A stretch of DNA of 64,000 nt from Muscardinus avellanarius (GCA_963383645.1 OY726566.1:92378029-92442028); one strand, 5' to 3'. Shown: positions 11,680-24,463, counted from the stretch's first letter. The notes: generated from the letters alone by a model not told the origin. Numbers and translations are program-made.

Positions 11680-12990
11680 TGAACCTGTTTCAATTTATTT
11701 ATGACCCTTTTATTGTGAGATATAAGCTACATCGTGAGGCTTAATGAATTATCCAAAAGTAAATATACCCACCAGATAGGGTGATGTGTGTCTGTAGTCC
11801 CAGCTATGCAGGAAGCTGAGGCAGGAGCATCTCTCAAGGCTACAAATTTGAGGTCAGCCTGAGCGACACAGCGAGATTCCACCTCACAGCAAACAAAATT
11901 AAATTAAATACATTCATTAACCAGACAGGCAAAGGAACAGATCATTAGCAGATCTCTAGATGTCCCATTCGTGTCCTCTCCCTGTCAGGAAACTGTTGTC
12001 CATTTATGAGAACACGTCCTAACTTTTCTTAATAGTTTTACTGTATAAATATCTATTTCTGAACATGAATTTAACAAATGTATATGAATAGAATTATACA
12101 ATGTGCTCTCTTTAGCATTTAACATCTTTGGCTGAACATGGCTTGTAAGAATATCCATGTTTACATAGGTAGCCATAATCCGCACATTTGTATTAGATAA
12201 TATTTCCTCTATTTCAGTCTGTTTACCTTTTTTTACTATGCTGCACATTTGATCCTTCTAATTTCTGGCTGTGGTGGATGATGCTAACTGAACACTGTCA
12301 AGGTTTGAACCCAGAAATGGTATTGCTGGATCACAATCAGCTTTCATAGGGAATGCCAAATCGCTTCTCAAATCGGTCATACCGACTGATATTCCTACCA
12401 GCAATGTGTTAGAAGTTAGTTGCTTCACTTCCTTGTTGACACTCAATATTTTCCATCTTTTTAATTTCTTCCCTGCTAGAGAATACTGCTAGCAGCTTGT
12501 AAATTTAATTTGCATTTCCTTAATTAGTACTACAGTTGAGTGTATTTTATATGCGCATTGGTCACTTACTTACATTTTGTAAAGTGCCCATTTCAGTCTC
12601 TTGCCTAGTTTTCTGTTGAGTGGTCTTTTTCTTACTGATTTGCAGGCGTTCTTTATATATTCAGGGCATGTGCCCTTCGTCAGTTGTCTCACAGTTATCT
12701 TCTTGGTTAAGGCTGGCCTTTCCATTCTTTTCATGGTGCCTCAGTGGACAAAAGTTTTAGCTTTTAAGGCAATCAATGTATTGCCCTTTCCCTTTATGGT
12801 TAGGGTTTATCTTTTTAATAAAATATTTCTTCACACTAAGGTCATGGAACTATTCTTCCATAGTATATTTGAGAAGCTCTAGTAGTTTACTTACTCATGT
12901 AAATTTACTTACTCATATAAATGACACTTCAACTGAACCTGAATATGGAATGAGGTAGGGCCCAGGTGACCCAGCACCAAATTTCTTTCA
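11680..12990 (-). mobile_element. L1M/HAL1-like LINE, antisense, interrupted
   Basis: Antisense 3' L1 sequence: an end-like segment at 11685-11760, then aatggtattgctggatcaca, ttaatttgcatttccttaat and gcgttctttatatattcagg. A 7SL-derived piece interrupts it at 11763-11905. All frames are broken. Confidence 0.8.
11763..11905 (+). mobile_element. 7SL-derived monomer (B1/FAM-like)
   Basis: Reads gtctgtagtcccagctatgc, gaagctgaggcaggagcat, gaggtcagcctgagcgacac. It has no ID-like tail, so it is an older 7SL monomer than the composite SINE. Confidence 0.7.
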
Positions 12991-13045
12991 TTCTTTCTCC
13001 TTCCTTCCTTCCTTCCTTTCTCTTTCTTTCTTCCTTCTTTCTTTC
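12990..13045. repeat. (TTCC)n/(CTTT)n microsatellite
   Basis: Imperfect pyrimidine tetranucleotide repeat at the 3' (tail) end of the reverse SINE that follows. Confidence 0.9.
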
Positions 13046-13243
13046 TCATACCGGGGATTGAACCCAGGGGCTTTCTACCTCTGAGCTACACCCCCAGCCC
13101 TTTTTATTTTTAATTCTGAAACAGGATCTCACTAAGTTGTGAGAGTTTGGTAAGTTTCTGAGGCTGGCTGTGAACCTGCAATCCTTCTGTTCTCAGCCTT
13201 CCAAGTATACTGGGATTACAGGCACACATCACCATGCCAGACT
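13046..13243 (-). mobile_element. B1/7SL-ID composite SINE
   Basis: Complete reverse copy (ggggattgaacccaggggct to gggattacaggcacacatca). Confidence 0.9.
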
Positions 13244-13247
13244 AGCA

Positions 13248-13430
13248 AAGTGCAATTTACTAGCCTACGTATTTACTAGGATACAAATTCTAAGCGGGAC
13301 TTGACTATTAGACAGGGTACCTTTAATAAAAGTCAGTACTAAATTGTTGAATGAATACAAATAGGTGGAAAGAAGACATTAAAAAAATGTTCTGGGTTAA
13401 AATTTTCCAATCATATTTACACATCTCATT
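13248..13430 (+). repeat. Dispersed repeat, L2 3'-end-like, copy A
   Basis: Begins gtgcaatttactagcctac, passes through an L2-like ttgttgaatgaatacaaat end and continues with aacattaaaaa-type sequence and ctgggttaaaattttcc. A homologous copy is at 37471-37920. Confidence 0.65.
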
Positions 13431-14420
13431 GGTAGCCCATTCAAGTTGGCGCTACCCTATCGGTATGTTTCCATCATGTGTTTTCTCTGCCCTGGGCCTG
13501 GGGGAGGATGGTATTTAGAAACCAAGATCTGGGTGACTGGTGTGCTCACTGGCACCAAAAGGTTGCTGCTCTCAGCGCCTCTCAGCGTCAGTGCAAGGCG
13601 CACATGCAGATACAAGGCATATGTGCCTGATGTATATGTATGTGGGCATGAATATGCACATAAGAACAGACTTGCACATTTATATCTATATTTATTTCAG
13701 TAGCTCTATTTTAAAACCACAACTTCACATCACTCTCTCCAAGACAAACCGACATCAGAGTTCATTCTAATTTTTCCCCTTTCCATCTTTGTAACTCGCT
13801 TATCTAATAGCAAGCCTGGCTCCCCTTACCGTCCATGTGTTTATCTAGGGGTCAGTGCCCTCTGTGTGGAACCACTTTCCCACTGCCATCCTCCTTCCCC
13901 GGTCAGAGCAGCCGCCCTCCAGTCCCCAGGCTGGCACTAGGCTGGACACCTCCTTACCCTGCCGAGGCATCTCACTCCTGGCCGCCACCATCCCTCAAAA
14001 CTCTCACACAGGCCCGTGTTGCTCGGCTCTACGTGAATTTTTCAGGAAGGAAGAATGGCAGAGAGAAAGATACTCAGGCATGTTTAGTTATTACTAGTAA
14101 ACATTTACTTGAGACAGTCCTCATGGCTGATCAGAAAGTAGAGGCCATTAGAAGAGAATGGCCGCATCCTTTCAAGACCAAATCTACTGGCCTGACGGCA
14201 TCCTGCCACAAACACTCCACCTTCTCTATTGCAGTGGATGAACTGTTCTGTTCTGCCCAAGGCTGGATCCCAGGCTCTTGGCCTGCTCCAGGACTGTCCA
14301 CTGTATTTATGCTCTCTCTGGTTATTTCCATATGAAATAGCCGTCTTAAAAAGAAATCTCCTAGAACCCCCACTTCTTCTCCACCTACTTTACTCTCTCT
14401 ACTTTTAATAATTGTTTTTC
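13431..14420. other. Intergenic DNA, nothing recognised
   Basis: Unique sequence with several open frames on the plus strand (13446-14335). None has a recognisable domain or gene-like context. Confidence 0.45.
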
Positions 14421-14422
14421 TT

Positions 14423-14478
14423 AGCAATACTGAAGATGGAACTCGGGGTTGCTCTACCACTGAGCTATATCTCCATCA
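14423..14478 (-). mobile_element. ID-like tail fragment
   Basis: Reverse tail with gctctaccactgagctatat, ending in an (AT)n run. Confidence 0.6.
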
Positions 14479-14654
14479 TATATATATATATATATATATT
14501 TATATGTAATTAAATATATCTTTATCCCATATAAATTGGTTATATATTTTACATACAATTAAATTATGCAATATGCAATTAATGTAATTAATATATTTAT
14601 AACACATAAATTATAATAAATTATATAAATAAAATTATATATAAATAAAAAAAA
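14478..14654. repeat. AT-rich low-complexity region with (TA)n
   Basis: Starts as (AT)n, then degenerate runs of TATATAAT and AATTATA type. Almost no G or C. Confidence 0.9.
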
Positions 14655-14861
14655 TTTTTGCAGTACTGGGATGGAACCCAGGGGTATTCCATCTCCAAGC
14701 TACACCCCCAGCACTATTTTTTATTCTTTATCTTGAAACAGGCTCTCACTGAGTTGCAAAAGATCTCACTAAGTAGCTGAGGCTGTCTGTGAACAGTGAT
14801 CCTCCTGTCTCAGCCTCCCAAATGCTGGGATTATAAGTGTACACCACCACGCCCTGCTCCA
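14655..14861 (-). mobile_element. B1/7SL-ID composite SINE
   Basis: Complete reverse copy, gcagtactgggatggaaccc to gtgtacaccaccacgccctg. Confidence 0.9.
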
Positions 14862-14867
14862 TTTTTG

Positions 14868-15180
14868 TATTTTTTTTAATTTTTAATTTTTTATTGGTGC
14901 AATGTATTCATACATCATAATGGTATAAAGAAAATATTTTTGTAGATATACATGCACACATCGCCCAGTTAGCCCCTACCCGATCCCTACCCCATTCCCT
15001 CCCCATCCCTCCTTTCCATGCTTGGCTTAGTGGTTGACATCTAGTTTTATAGCAATTTATCCAATATTAACGATGATAATCTCACAAAACAGTTTCATTT
15101 GTCTGATACCAAGCTTTTGATGAGTAAAAGATAACAGTTCAATATTTCTTTTTGCTTTCTTTTCTTACCAGAGAATATTT
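14868..15180 (-). mobile_element. L1 3' UTR, rodent (squirrel-type), antisense
   Basis: Begins ttttaattttttattggtgc followed by an attcatacatcataatgg-type segment and a C-rich ccctaccccattccctcccc stretch. I recognise this as the 3' UTR of squirrel-lineage L1 in reverse; the naming is from memory. Confidence 0.6.
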
Positions 15181-15224
15181 TTTTCTTTTCTTTTTATTTT
15201 GGGTGAAGCTATCATACATTTATT

Positions 15225-15915
15225 TATTTTTCAGAAAAAATCTATTCTGATATGGAATATGGACTCTAGATACCCAAAACAATCTCAAAGAAGAACAAAG
15301 CTAGAAGATATATATTTTCTGGTTTCAAACCATATAAAGCTACAATAATTGAAACAGTGTAGTACTGTTCTAAAGGCAGATATATAAACCGTTGGAGTTA
15401 AATAAAAGCCTAGAGATAAATCCTTCCACGAACATTTGGTGGAGGAAATAATAATCTTTTAACTAAATATTGTTGAAAAATAATTACATGAAAAATAATA
15501 AAATTGGACCCTTACCTAACATATTTACAAATATTAACTCAAAATATATAAAAGACCTAAGTATAAATCTTAATACTATAAAATTTTAGAAGAAAATCTG
15601 GGTCATAAAACCTCACAACATTGAAATTGGCAGTGATTTCTTGGATATGATTTCAATGGCGCAGGCAACAAAAGGGTAAATAAACTCCCTAAAAAATAAA
15701 AAAAATACTGTATATCCAAAGACAATGTAAACAGTTAAAAGTTACTGATAGAATGGGATGAAATATTTCAAAATGCTATATCTGAAGGTATATTAATATT
15801 CCAACTAGAAATCCTAAAAATTGGCAACAATAAAAGCAAACAATACAATTTAGAGATAGGTAAAAGACTAACATAAAAGGCAAAAGATTTATACGATCTG
15901 AAGAGAAACCAGAGT
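15225..15915 (+). mobile_element. L1 ORF2 C-terminal fragment
   Basis: Reads through aaagctacaataattgaaac, acatttggtggaggaaataa-type and ttttagaagaaaatctgggt sequence, the familiar 3' part of L1 ORF2. It is riddled with stops. Confidence 0.8.
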
Positions 15916-16040
15916 ATGCTCCATTTTTGTATTTTAAGGCAAAGTCTCACTAAATTGCCCAGCCTGGCCTTGCCCTTGTAGTCCGACCTCAGCCTTCCGA
16001 GTCTCTGGAATCACAGGCATGCACCATTGTGCCCATCTCC
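15915..16040 (-). mobile_element. 7SL-derived monomer fragment
   Basis: Reverse 7SL sequence: tctcactaaattgcccagcc, cctcagccttccgagtctct, cacaggcatgcaccattgtg. No ID-like tail. Confidence 0.65.
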
Positions 16041-16660
16041 TTTCAGTAAAATGTCTTGAAGTCTTCTTCCTCACTTGGAGTCTCTATTTCCAAGCCCATT
16101 GTTTTCTCAACCCCTTTGGACCAGACATTCATTCTCACCAGTCACCAAAACTACTCATTAAGGGCCCTTCACATTGTTGAATTTGCCAGCTATTCTGTCC
16201 TCATCCAAGCCCCAGTAGCTGGGCATCCCCCTCCTTGAAGCATTTCTCGCAAAGGGCTTCCAAGTCAGCCTCGGTTTGCACCCCTCCTCGGTGGCCATCT
16301 TCAAGCCCCTGGCCAGCTCTTCTTCCCTAGCCAATCTATGCTGGAGAGCCCCTTGTCCCTTCCATAACTGCCCCCAGGGCGGGTGAGCTGGGCTGGCACC
16401 AGGGCTCTGTTCATCTTCGCAGGGAGGACACAGATCTCTCTCTTCCTACTTACCCAATGGCCAACGCAGACCTCTCCACCAGGAATCATAATTTATACGT
16501 GAAGTGTCACACGATCAAAACTGGACTCGTGTTTTCTGCTCCCCAATCTTACTGATGTTATCTCCATGACAGTAAATGGCACCACTATTTCACTAGCTGC
16601 AGTTTTAAGGGGGAGGACCCTTCCACCTCTTTGACTCCTCTCTTACCATCACATACACAC
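16041..16660. other. Intergenic DNA, possibly old LINE-derived
   Basis: Pyrimidine-rich sequence; parts near 16050-16250 may be an extension of the L2 copy that follows. No gene seen. Confidence 0.35.
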
Positions 16661-17400
16661 TTGTATCTGTCTCACGATCTCTGAGATCTTCCCATTCTGC
16701 CCACTTTGGCCCTAGTTCAAGTCACCTCTTGCTTGGATTATTACTACAGTGGCCGGCCTCCTCCTCTCTCTGCTCCCACCTCTCCATGCTGTGAGAAGTT
16801 CTTCACCAAGCAGCCAGAGGGACCCTTTATACACTTAAGCCCAATCCATGGATGGCTCTCTACAAAACCCTCTAATGGGGTTCATCATACTCAATATAAA
16901 GTTGGTTCTTTACCATGGACAAAACAGTGCTCCCTGCTCCGGCCTCTGCCTGCCTCTCCGAACTCATCTCTAAACACTATCTGCCTTTTTCACTCTACTT
17001 GAGCCACGATGATCTCCTTGTTGCTCCCCCAACATAACAAACTTGCCCCTGCCTCAGGACCTCCATGCCTACTGTTCTGCCAACCTGGAATGCACTTCCT
17101 CCAGACCTTCATGTGAATGGTTCTCTTACCACATTCAGGCATCTGCTCAGAGGTCTCCTCCTTGTAGAAACGAGTCTTGATCACCCAATCTATATGGTAC
17201 CCCAGGGCCTATTCTCTCTCCCTGAGCTCTGTCCTTTTGTATTTTGCAGCACTGCCCATTATCTTCATAATTAGTCCCCAGCCAGAATGTAAGCTCTGTG
17301 AGGTCAGGACCTCGCAGGTCTCCTTGGTCCACATATTCTACAGTGCATGGTGCGGCAGGCATTGGACATGCAGATTGGGTGAGCTAGTATGGGAGGGATA
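16660..17400 (+). mobile_element. L2 LINE, 3' part
   Basis: Matches the L2 3' region: cacctcttgcttggattatt, cctgcctcaggacctccatg, ctgccaacctggaatgcact, and the near-terminal gccagaatgtaagctctgtg. All frames are broken. Confidence 0.8.
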
Positions 17401-20400
17401 GAGGCGGTCCCAGGGCAACATGGCCTTGCAGCTGGAAGCCACGTCTGGGGCCAGGAGACTGCAGGAGCCCGGGCCAGGTGGGAGGCGCAGAGAGTGGTTA
17501 GGGAGACTCCAGAAAGGAGCCTCTGATGCTCCTGCGGCATCCTGGGCCTCCCGGTGCTTCACAAACCCGCTTACACGACTCTACCATACCATCGCTCCCA
17601 CTCCACAGCTCTGTTCGTTTCCAGTGGAAGAAACACTCTCAGATTATTTCCGAGCTTTATGTTAAACACCTTAGTGCTCTTTTATTTCTGGGTTTGCATT
17701 TAACATGTGGCTGCTGCAATGGTATTTTAAGAATGTAGCTAACTCAACCCCCAGCAGCAGGTGGGCTGGCATCCTATTCACCCTCTGCAGAAATGGAGTC
17801 CCTGTGCCCACTCTGTGGCCTGCCACGCTTGACATAAAACAACACGGCCACTACAAGTCTACGCGGATACTGCTTCCATTTGTGGTCATGCTTCTAAGAC
17901 TGGGGCGCATGGTGCTTCTGGGAGATGCAAAGCTCAGAGAAAATGTGCAGGCTGGCTCTGCTGGCTTGAAACACAGCCCATGGCTACGAAGAATGTGGTT
18001 TCACTCTACTGCTATAGACAGCACAGGCAGCAGATAATAGGCAGTTGGCCCCAGTCACTTGGCCCTTGATCCCAATTTTATGTATTTGTAGGCGGGGCAG
18101 AGAGCGAGCAGCTACAGGCTTTCAATCCGTGCTGTGGGCACTGACAAGGGCCAGCGGTAGCCTGGCCAAAGGGCAGACCTGGCAGAGAGGGCGACTCTGC
18201 AGGGGACACCCCCAAATGTGCACCATGCAGGCTGGAGTGGTTCCTTGCCACCCACCACTGACCTCTGGGTCCCACATTTGCATTTAAAAGCCATCATGAA
18301 AATGGAATTTACTTTAAAGGCAGGGCGATATTCAAAGCACACTGCCCTCTCAGCCAAGCTACAATGAGCACAGTCTACTATGGGTCCTCCCAGGGGGGCG
18401 GGCAGAAAGGAGAGGTGAAGTCTTCCGGCATGGGATAATCTTTGAGTGTATGTATCCAACTTGCTCCAAGAGTCTGAAGCACTTGGTAAATGAAGGCACC
18501 ATTAGCTGTTTTCCACTTAAGAGTTGACTTGGTTTGAGGGAGGTTTCAGGGACTGAGCTTGAAGTTTCAATTTTCAGCTTCCTTAGCTGAAAATATGGTT
18601 GACCAGATTTTCTGAATCCAAAGAGGATTTAACCTTGAATTGTCCCTAACACACGAGAACATGTTACCATGGTGTAGAGCGGCCCAGAGTCTATCTGGAA
18701 GGGTGGGAAGAACACAGGACTCCTTTGACTTGGACACAGCTTCCTTCCTCCCCTTTGGGATTCCCCAGAATCCTGAGGCTGGAGGCACCAGAGGAGAACA
18801 CAACCTGGAACACACATTTCATCCTCTCCGTTCCCACATCAGCCTGAAGGCAGGAGAAGGGATTCTTAGGTGGTCGCTCACGTTTCCCCAGCAGCTCTGG
18901 AAGGTGATCGAATTGAAAGTTCCTGGAACTTTGGCCACAATTCCTGGCATAAAGGATGTTGTGTGAAGAAGGGGATGACTCTCACTCTGGGTTGGGGGCA
19001 CACATCTACTTTGTTTTCAATCCAATTCATGGAGACTCAGCCAGGAGGGCTGGGGAGCAGCCTGAGCTGGGCAGGGAGGCACCTTTCGGTATACAGGAGG
19101 CTCCCACCTCACGGAGACTGAAAGTCACCCCTACTCCTGTCTCCTCAGGCTAGGGGTGATAGTAAAGTGGGTAGAGCTTTGGGTCACCTAAATGGGGATA
19201 ATTATAAACGATGTTTCTCTTCCTTTGGTCATGGGTTCAGAATGACAGAATAGAAAGGGGTTTCTGGGAATAACGTCCCAAACTCTCCATGCACAGCCTT
19301 GATCAGGAGCCACTGTTGCATTTTAGGGGTGCTTAGTGGGTCCCAGTACCCCTACTGTACATACTTCCTTTTGTTACATTATCAGCACCCCCATAAAGGG
19401 GGGGTCAAGGAAGGAGAGAACAGACAATGAAACTGGTTATCTGTGCACTCCTTCAGAGGCCCAAACAAATGTCTGTTATAGAACATCTTAAAATAATCTG
19501 GGGACTTGTTTGCCAACATACACATTCTTCACTGGCCAGTGAGGCAATGGAACAGTCCTGTGGTAGCCTCCTATTCCTTCAGTGGCTTGGACTGTGGGTT
19601 TCATCTGCAAAAACTGGCTCTATGTCCTAAACTGGATCCAGCCTGGACACTGAGTAAATCCCCCATCTAATCAAGATCAAGTGGAAGTGGAGAGGGATCC
19701 GGAGGGAAACAAGTGTGGCCCATATGTTCCTATTCATCCCTCAGTATGAGATACCATTACAATGCCCCCAATAAAAAGTATATGAACATAAATTGTAGGA
19801 AAGTACAATTAAGGGCACAGGGAACAAAATACAAATATAGGTTTTCTTCCCCCTCCTTCCCAGAGAATTGACCAAGTTACACCTACCTGATTTATAGATC
19901 AAGAACTTCAAACATCAAAAATGACTAGATGTCAGGAGTACTAGATACTGACTAAAGGTTTGGGAGGCCGCAGGATAGAAGGGAGAAGTACCACACTGTT
20001 GTGGAAAGGAACCAGGGCCAGTCACTCCACAGTGAGAATCCCCAGTGGAAGGTGCTGGGCTTCAGGGGAATCAGGGCGAGAGCTGGGACTCAGCCCTCCA
20101 CCGCCAGCGATGAGAAGAGCCCACACACCTGAGAGCTGGAGGAAGAGAGGAGGACGGCCAGCACAGAGGGAGCAAGTAGAGCCCAGGAAGAGAACTTGGG
20201 GGATGAAGACAGGAAGGAAGCAACGAGGTGTTTGGATGAATCTTAACCTATTAATTTCCAAGTGTCAACCTTTTGTGAATATGCACTCAGACTCCAGTGT
20301 TTCAATTCACTTGATTTGAATCCTCATAAGTTGCTGTTTCCCTCTTAATTGTTCAACTGCTCTAATTCTTTTAATTTTTCAAGAATAAACATATTATCAA

Positions 20401-20453
20401 CAGGTCTTTTAAATTTATTCCTCTTATCTAACTGAAAATTTGTTCTAATTCCT

Positions 20454-20456
<3 letters not shown>
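17400..20456. other. Intergenic unique DNA
   Basis: Three kilobases almost free of recognised repeats, with many short overlapping open frames. I see no domain, splice structure or CpG island that would support a gene. Confidence 0.45.

Positions 20457-20496
<40 letters not shown>
20457..20496. repeat. (GT)n microsatellite
   Basis: About 19 GT units at the tail end of the following reverse SINE. Confidence 0.97.
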
Positions 20497-20497
<1 letters not shown>

Positions 20498-20683
20498 TAG
20501 TTAAGGGGATTATACCCATGGATATTCTACCTCTGAGTTACATCCCTAGCCCTATTTTATTTAATTATTTTAAAACAGAGTCTAAGTTGCTGAAGGCCTC
20601 ACGAAGCTGCTGGGAACCTGCAATCCTCCTGTCTCAGCCTCCCTAATACTAGGATTATAGGCATAAACCACCAAACCTGGCTT
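20497..20683 (-). mobile_element. B1/7SL-ID composite SINE
   Basis: Diverged reverse copy with a shortened middle (aagctgctgggaacctgc). A possible imperfect TSD taattcctaa / taattcttaa encloses both the GT run and the SINE. Confidence 0.8.
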
Positions 20684-20843
20684 AATTCTTAAATCTTAAA
20701 GAGTAAGTTCCTGGGGCTCGTGGAAATGTGGGGTATTGGCAAGGCAATCGGACCCATGGGCTGGGAGATATCAAGCAAAGAGCCATGCATTCCCAACTGT
20801 TAAGCCAGAGAAGTTGAGGATATGTGGCCACTTGTTTAGTTCT

Positions 20844-21051
20844 TTTTTTTTTTTCCCCCAGTACTGGGGATAGAACTGAGGGGCATTCTACCTCTGAGCT
20901 ATACCCCCACCCTATTTTTTATTTTGAAACAGGGTCTCACTGAGTTGCAAAGGGCCTCACTAAGTAGCTGAGGCTGGCTGCGAACCACAATCCTCCTGTC
21001 TCAGCCTCCCAAATACTGGGATTACAAGCGTGCAACATCATGCCTGGCTGA
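20844..21051 (-). mobile_element. B1/7SL-ID composite SINE with 15-bp TSD
   Basis: Near-consensus reverse copy with a T-run at its left. The TSD cacttgtttagttct is perfect at 20829-20843 and 21052-21066, so insertion was fairly recent. Confidence 0.95.
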
Positions 21052-21066
21052 CACTTGTTTAGTTCT

Positions 21067-23095
21067 AAGCCAATACCTGCTAAAAAACGATGACAGACAG
21101 GAGTCTCTCTGGTTGATCATAAGGCCACAGGCATAAAGTTTTGGTAATCCACATTTGGTACAAATTAGGACTAGTCAATTATTTTTTTTAATTGTTTGAT
21201 GTTGACAACTTTTCTGTAATGGATCACTGACTTCTCTAAGAGGACTCTTTGCTGGTTCAAGCCAGCTGTCCACTCAAAGTTCAACAAACCCACGCTCAAG
21301 AGTCTTTATTCTTGGTTTTGTGAGCTGAACTCTAGCTCAAGGTGTGCTCTGTTTAATGAAGAAATTGGAATACATCGCTCCACAAGCCTCATAGAGATAA
21401 CCTTCTTTCCAGGTAGTTGTCCCAAGAGCTAATGGAGACCTGGACAGAGCTGGGAGGCCATCAACAGGAGGGTCCACAAAGGTGTTGAAAGAGGTGTTTT
21501 ATCTTTCGACTTCCCCCTAGGTCTTTCCCCCTTGCACCCATCATGCATATACAAATGAAAAAATAATGGCTGGTACTGCAGGAGAGGTGATCTGACAAAC
21601 CACCCCCCACCGACAGATTTCAGCAGCCTGCAATGCCTGAGTCTCCAGTGAGGCATTACTCTGCCAGCGGCAAGACTGGCAGCCTGGGATGTGCCAAGTG
21701 CTTAGCTCTACATTGCAAAACAAAACAGGATAGGAGGGAATTCGTGAGTTAGCTGATTTGCAAACACTATAGCAAGTCACCGTGTAAACATTTGTTTTGA
21801 TGTACCTATTATTTCTCCTGGGTAGTTACCTGGATGCCATAATGATGTTGCCAAAACGTGTGATTCCTTGAGTTATCAATGATTTCTTCATTCACACTTA
21901 AATGAACTCAGCTTATTTTTGTGCCACTAAAAAAGCAAAAAACTAAAAAATCCAAAAGCAAAACCGAACCGTAAAACCAAACTTAACAACAACAAAGAAG
22001 CCTTCATTAGGCAGTAATCACAGAGTAGTTGAGTAATTACCGAAGAAGGGACTCCAATGTCATTCACAATCAACATCTGGCCTGCAGGTGTGTTCCCAAG
22101 TGTACATGAAGACGTCATTCAGATGGCACAAACCCAGGGGGCTGGATGAGCAAGAAGCCAGCTCCATACAGGTGAACTGGGTAAAACAGTCTCCTCCTGA
22201 GTTAATCCTGACTTTCTCTAAACAGCAGGTATTTGGGTATGTGCATATTTTTTTCCATGCCCCCAACTCCAAATACCAGTTTGTTGAATAATCACAAATC
22301 CACATTTTCTGAGTGTGAGAAAATGTATGTGGTAAACATTTGATTCTTCATCAAACTAAACACTAGATTCTCCTGTCGGTCACTTTTTTTTTTAAAATAA
22401 TTAAAGTGGTGGAGGTGTCATAGGGCATGTGACTTGGTTGGGCCCCTCAGCTGTTAGGTAGCAGAGCTAGAATCTGAACATGGATCCACTTCCTTCCAGA
22501 GCATGCATTCTCACTCACTTTGTTAAATTCTCTCTCTGTAACAATAAAACTGAGATACAGATTCTACACGACCAAAGACATTCAGATGGTATATATCGCA
22601 GTGCACTAGCATTTAATCCTCCTCCTATTTCTTGGAAGGACCATTGCATTTAGCTTCCAACTCACTCAAATCCAGGGCTGAAGCACCAATCCTTGTGGAA
22701 AAAGGAGAGTTATACCCAGAAGTTCCATAAAATTGTACAAAAGACTCCAAGGGTTGATGGTTTAAAAAAAAAAAAAAAACTTCATAATACCGCAGAGTCA
22801 GAAGGTTCCAACCAAGGTTATCTCATCTGCTTCTCACCCCAGGCAGGATGACACAGTCATCCCCAAAGAAAGAAAAGTTCGTGCAGTTTGTAAAGATCTT
22901 ACTGAATTCTATCTGTGCAGCAAGCTCTAAGTCCCTCTGGCCTGTCTTGGGTTCTCATCATGCTTTAGTGCTTTTTAGAGGAAGGTGTGGTGTGAATGCA
23001 AATTAGTGATCACAATAAATCAACTCAGTCCCCTCCCATAAGCACAACTGTGTAAGCCAACTAAAGGAATGAGGGAGGCCCCGAGCTACAATGCC
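21067..23095. other. Intergenic DNA just downstream of CHCHD3
   Basis: Unique sequence with a possible reverse MIR remnant near 22430-22530 and an A-run at 22763-22780. No gene recognised. Confidence 0.5.
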
Positions 23096-23099
23096 AGTC

Positions 23100-23788
23100 T
23101 TTGTCAGAAAATATATTTATTACTGATAGTGAGTAAAGTTGTCAGTATTCATGACGGAGGTTGCATAAGCCAAAGTTGTCATTATACTCATAAAAATGCC
23201 TTATTTCACTTGTAATCATAAACATTATTCCAGTAAAAGGGACATTTTTCTTTCCTTTTTTTGCATGATCACCATAATTAGTTAAAATGAAACAACTCAT
23301 ATAATCACAGCAGAAAAGGGAGAAAAGTGACCAGCCGCAGGCTGGCCAATCCCACCCCCACCGGCGCTCTGAAGGCTCGGCCTTCCCGCTCTCTCCTCTC
23401 TCCACCCCAGTCAGCTCGGCCCCTCGGCCCTTCCTAGCTGTGTTAGAGAGGAAGTTAACCAAGCGGTGGGGCCTGGTGCAAAAAGAGACATTTCGTGGTC
23501 AGTAGAAGTTAAACAGAAAGTATGTCAAGGTGGAGAGGGCCGCCCTTCCCTTTGCTCATCATAAATGGCGTTTAATGCTCAACAGTGTCCTCTGATGACT
23601 GAGCCCTGATGGGGTTTTACAAAGTGCTGCTGATCAGAACACGACATGATCTTGTTGAATCCATTTCACGGTGCTTCTCTTGAGTGGTCTTCTCTTTAAT
23701 TGGGTTATTGTTTTTACTAAAAAGAAAAAAAAATGTTCCATCTCTGGAATTAATGTTGAAGAAGTTTTGCATGTTCTGAAAGTCGATT
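23100..23788 (-). other. CHCHD3: CHCHD3 3' untranslated region (approximate extent)
   Basis: This stretch follows the TAA on the minus strand and contains no recognised interspersed repeat. Candidate cleavage signals, in transcript order, are ATTAAA at 23695-23700 (about 90 nt after the stop), ATTAAA at 23571-23576 (about 215 nt) and a canonical AATAAA at 23116-23121 (about 670 nt). The extent drawn assumes use of the canonical site. A moderately CpG-containing patch lies at 23335-23430. The true 3' end needs transcript data. Confidence 0.5.
23116..23121 (-). terminator. Candidate CHCHD3 poly(A) signal AATAAA
   Basis: The plus strand reads tttatt, so the transcript has AATAAA about 670 nt after the CHCHD3 stop. 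It is the only canonical hexamer I found between the stop and 23.0 kb. The variant ATTAAA at 23571 and 23695 could be used instead. Confidence 0.4.
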
Positions 23789-23812
23789 TTATCCTCCCTT
23801 CTCCAGCATGCT
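23789..23812 (-). CDS. CHCHD3: CHCHD3 (MIC19) terminal coding exon with stop
   Basis: Last coding piece of CHCHD3: eight codons reading SMLEKGG and a TAA stop, exactly the C-terminus expected after the AKQ that ends the upstream exon. On the minus strand it follows a good acceptor (a pyrimidine-rich run ending cttttgcag) and begins in phase 0, matching the phase-0 donor at 35554. The 24-bp coding part is far too short to show in an ORF search. It was found by looking for the known C-terminal residues downstream of the CHCH exon. The exon continues leftward as 3' UTR. Confidence 0.93.
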   Translation of the reverse strand, partial: SMLEKGG

Positions 23813-24241
23813 CTGCAAAAGACATAGAAAGCATAAGTTTTATCACCAGAAAGACGGGGGGAAAAAATTTAACAGTAGCTCTTTAAGGAAATTTATATTG
23901 CTTTTTAAGTATCTATATTAAAAACATAAAACAAGGCATATGCTTCCTCAAAATAGTACCATCTCCCCGCCAGTACCCGAACAAGTGGACACCCTCAGAA
24001 CACAGCTTGGATGGTGGGGTGGGGCAGGTACATGTATCCACCTCACTACCACACCTGGAAAGGTGGCCACAGGGACAGAGGGACTCTAAGAGGCTCCGAG
24101 GGCTCTGAGAGGGAGTCTCCCAGTTGAAGGCGGCAAGACTCTCTCAGAAATGCAGATGTCCATGTGTCCACAATATTGGTCAATGCTACACAGATAGGTA
24201 CCATCCCGAAATTTCAGAAATGGTCCCTGCTTTCTATTTGG

Positions 24242-24291
24242 TATTATTATTATTATTATTATTATTATTAGTAGTAGTAGTAGTAGTAGTA
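24242..24291. repeat. (ATT)n then (AGT)n microsatellite
   Basis: About 10 ATT units turn into 7 AGT units, at the tail end of the next reverse SINE. Confidence 0.97.
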
Positions 24292-24463
24292 CTGGGAATT
24301 GAACTCAGGGACATTCTATCTTTGAGCTACATCACAGCATTAATTTATTTTTTATTTTGGAGCAGGCTGTTGCTAAGTTGCTGAGACTAGTCTCAGACCT
24401 GAGATCTTCCTGTCTCGGCCTCCCAAGTATTGGGATTAGAGACATGTGCCACTATGCTCAGCT
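24289..24463 (-). mobile_element. B1/7SL-ID composite SINE
   Basis: Diverged reverse copy, actgggaattgaactcaggg to gacatgtgccactatgctca. Confidence 0.85.

Noticed and set aside
13446..14335. Plus-strand open frames of up to 166 codons
   Set aside because: No recognised family, no gene context, and length is within chance for mildly GC-rich DNA.
18567..19153. Several small open frames in a repeat-free part
   Set aside because: No domain, alternative frames on both strands, no splice structure; not reported as genes.
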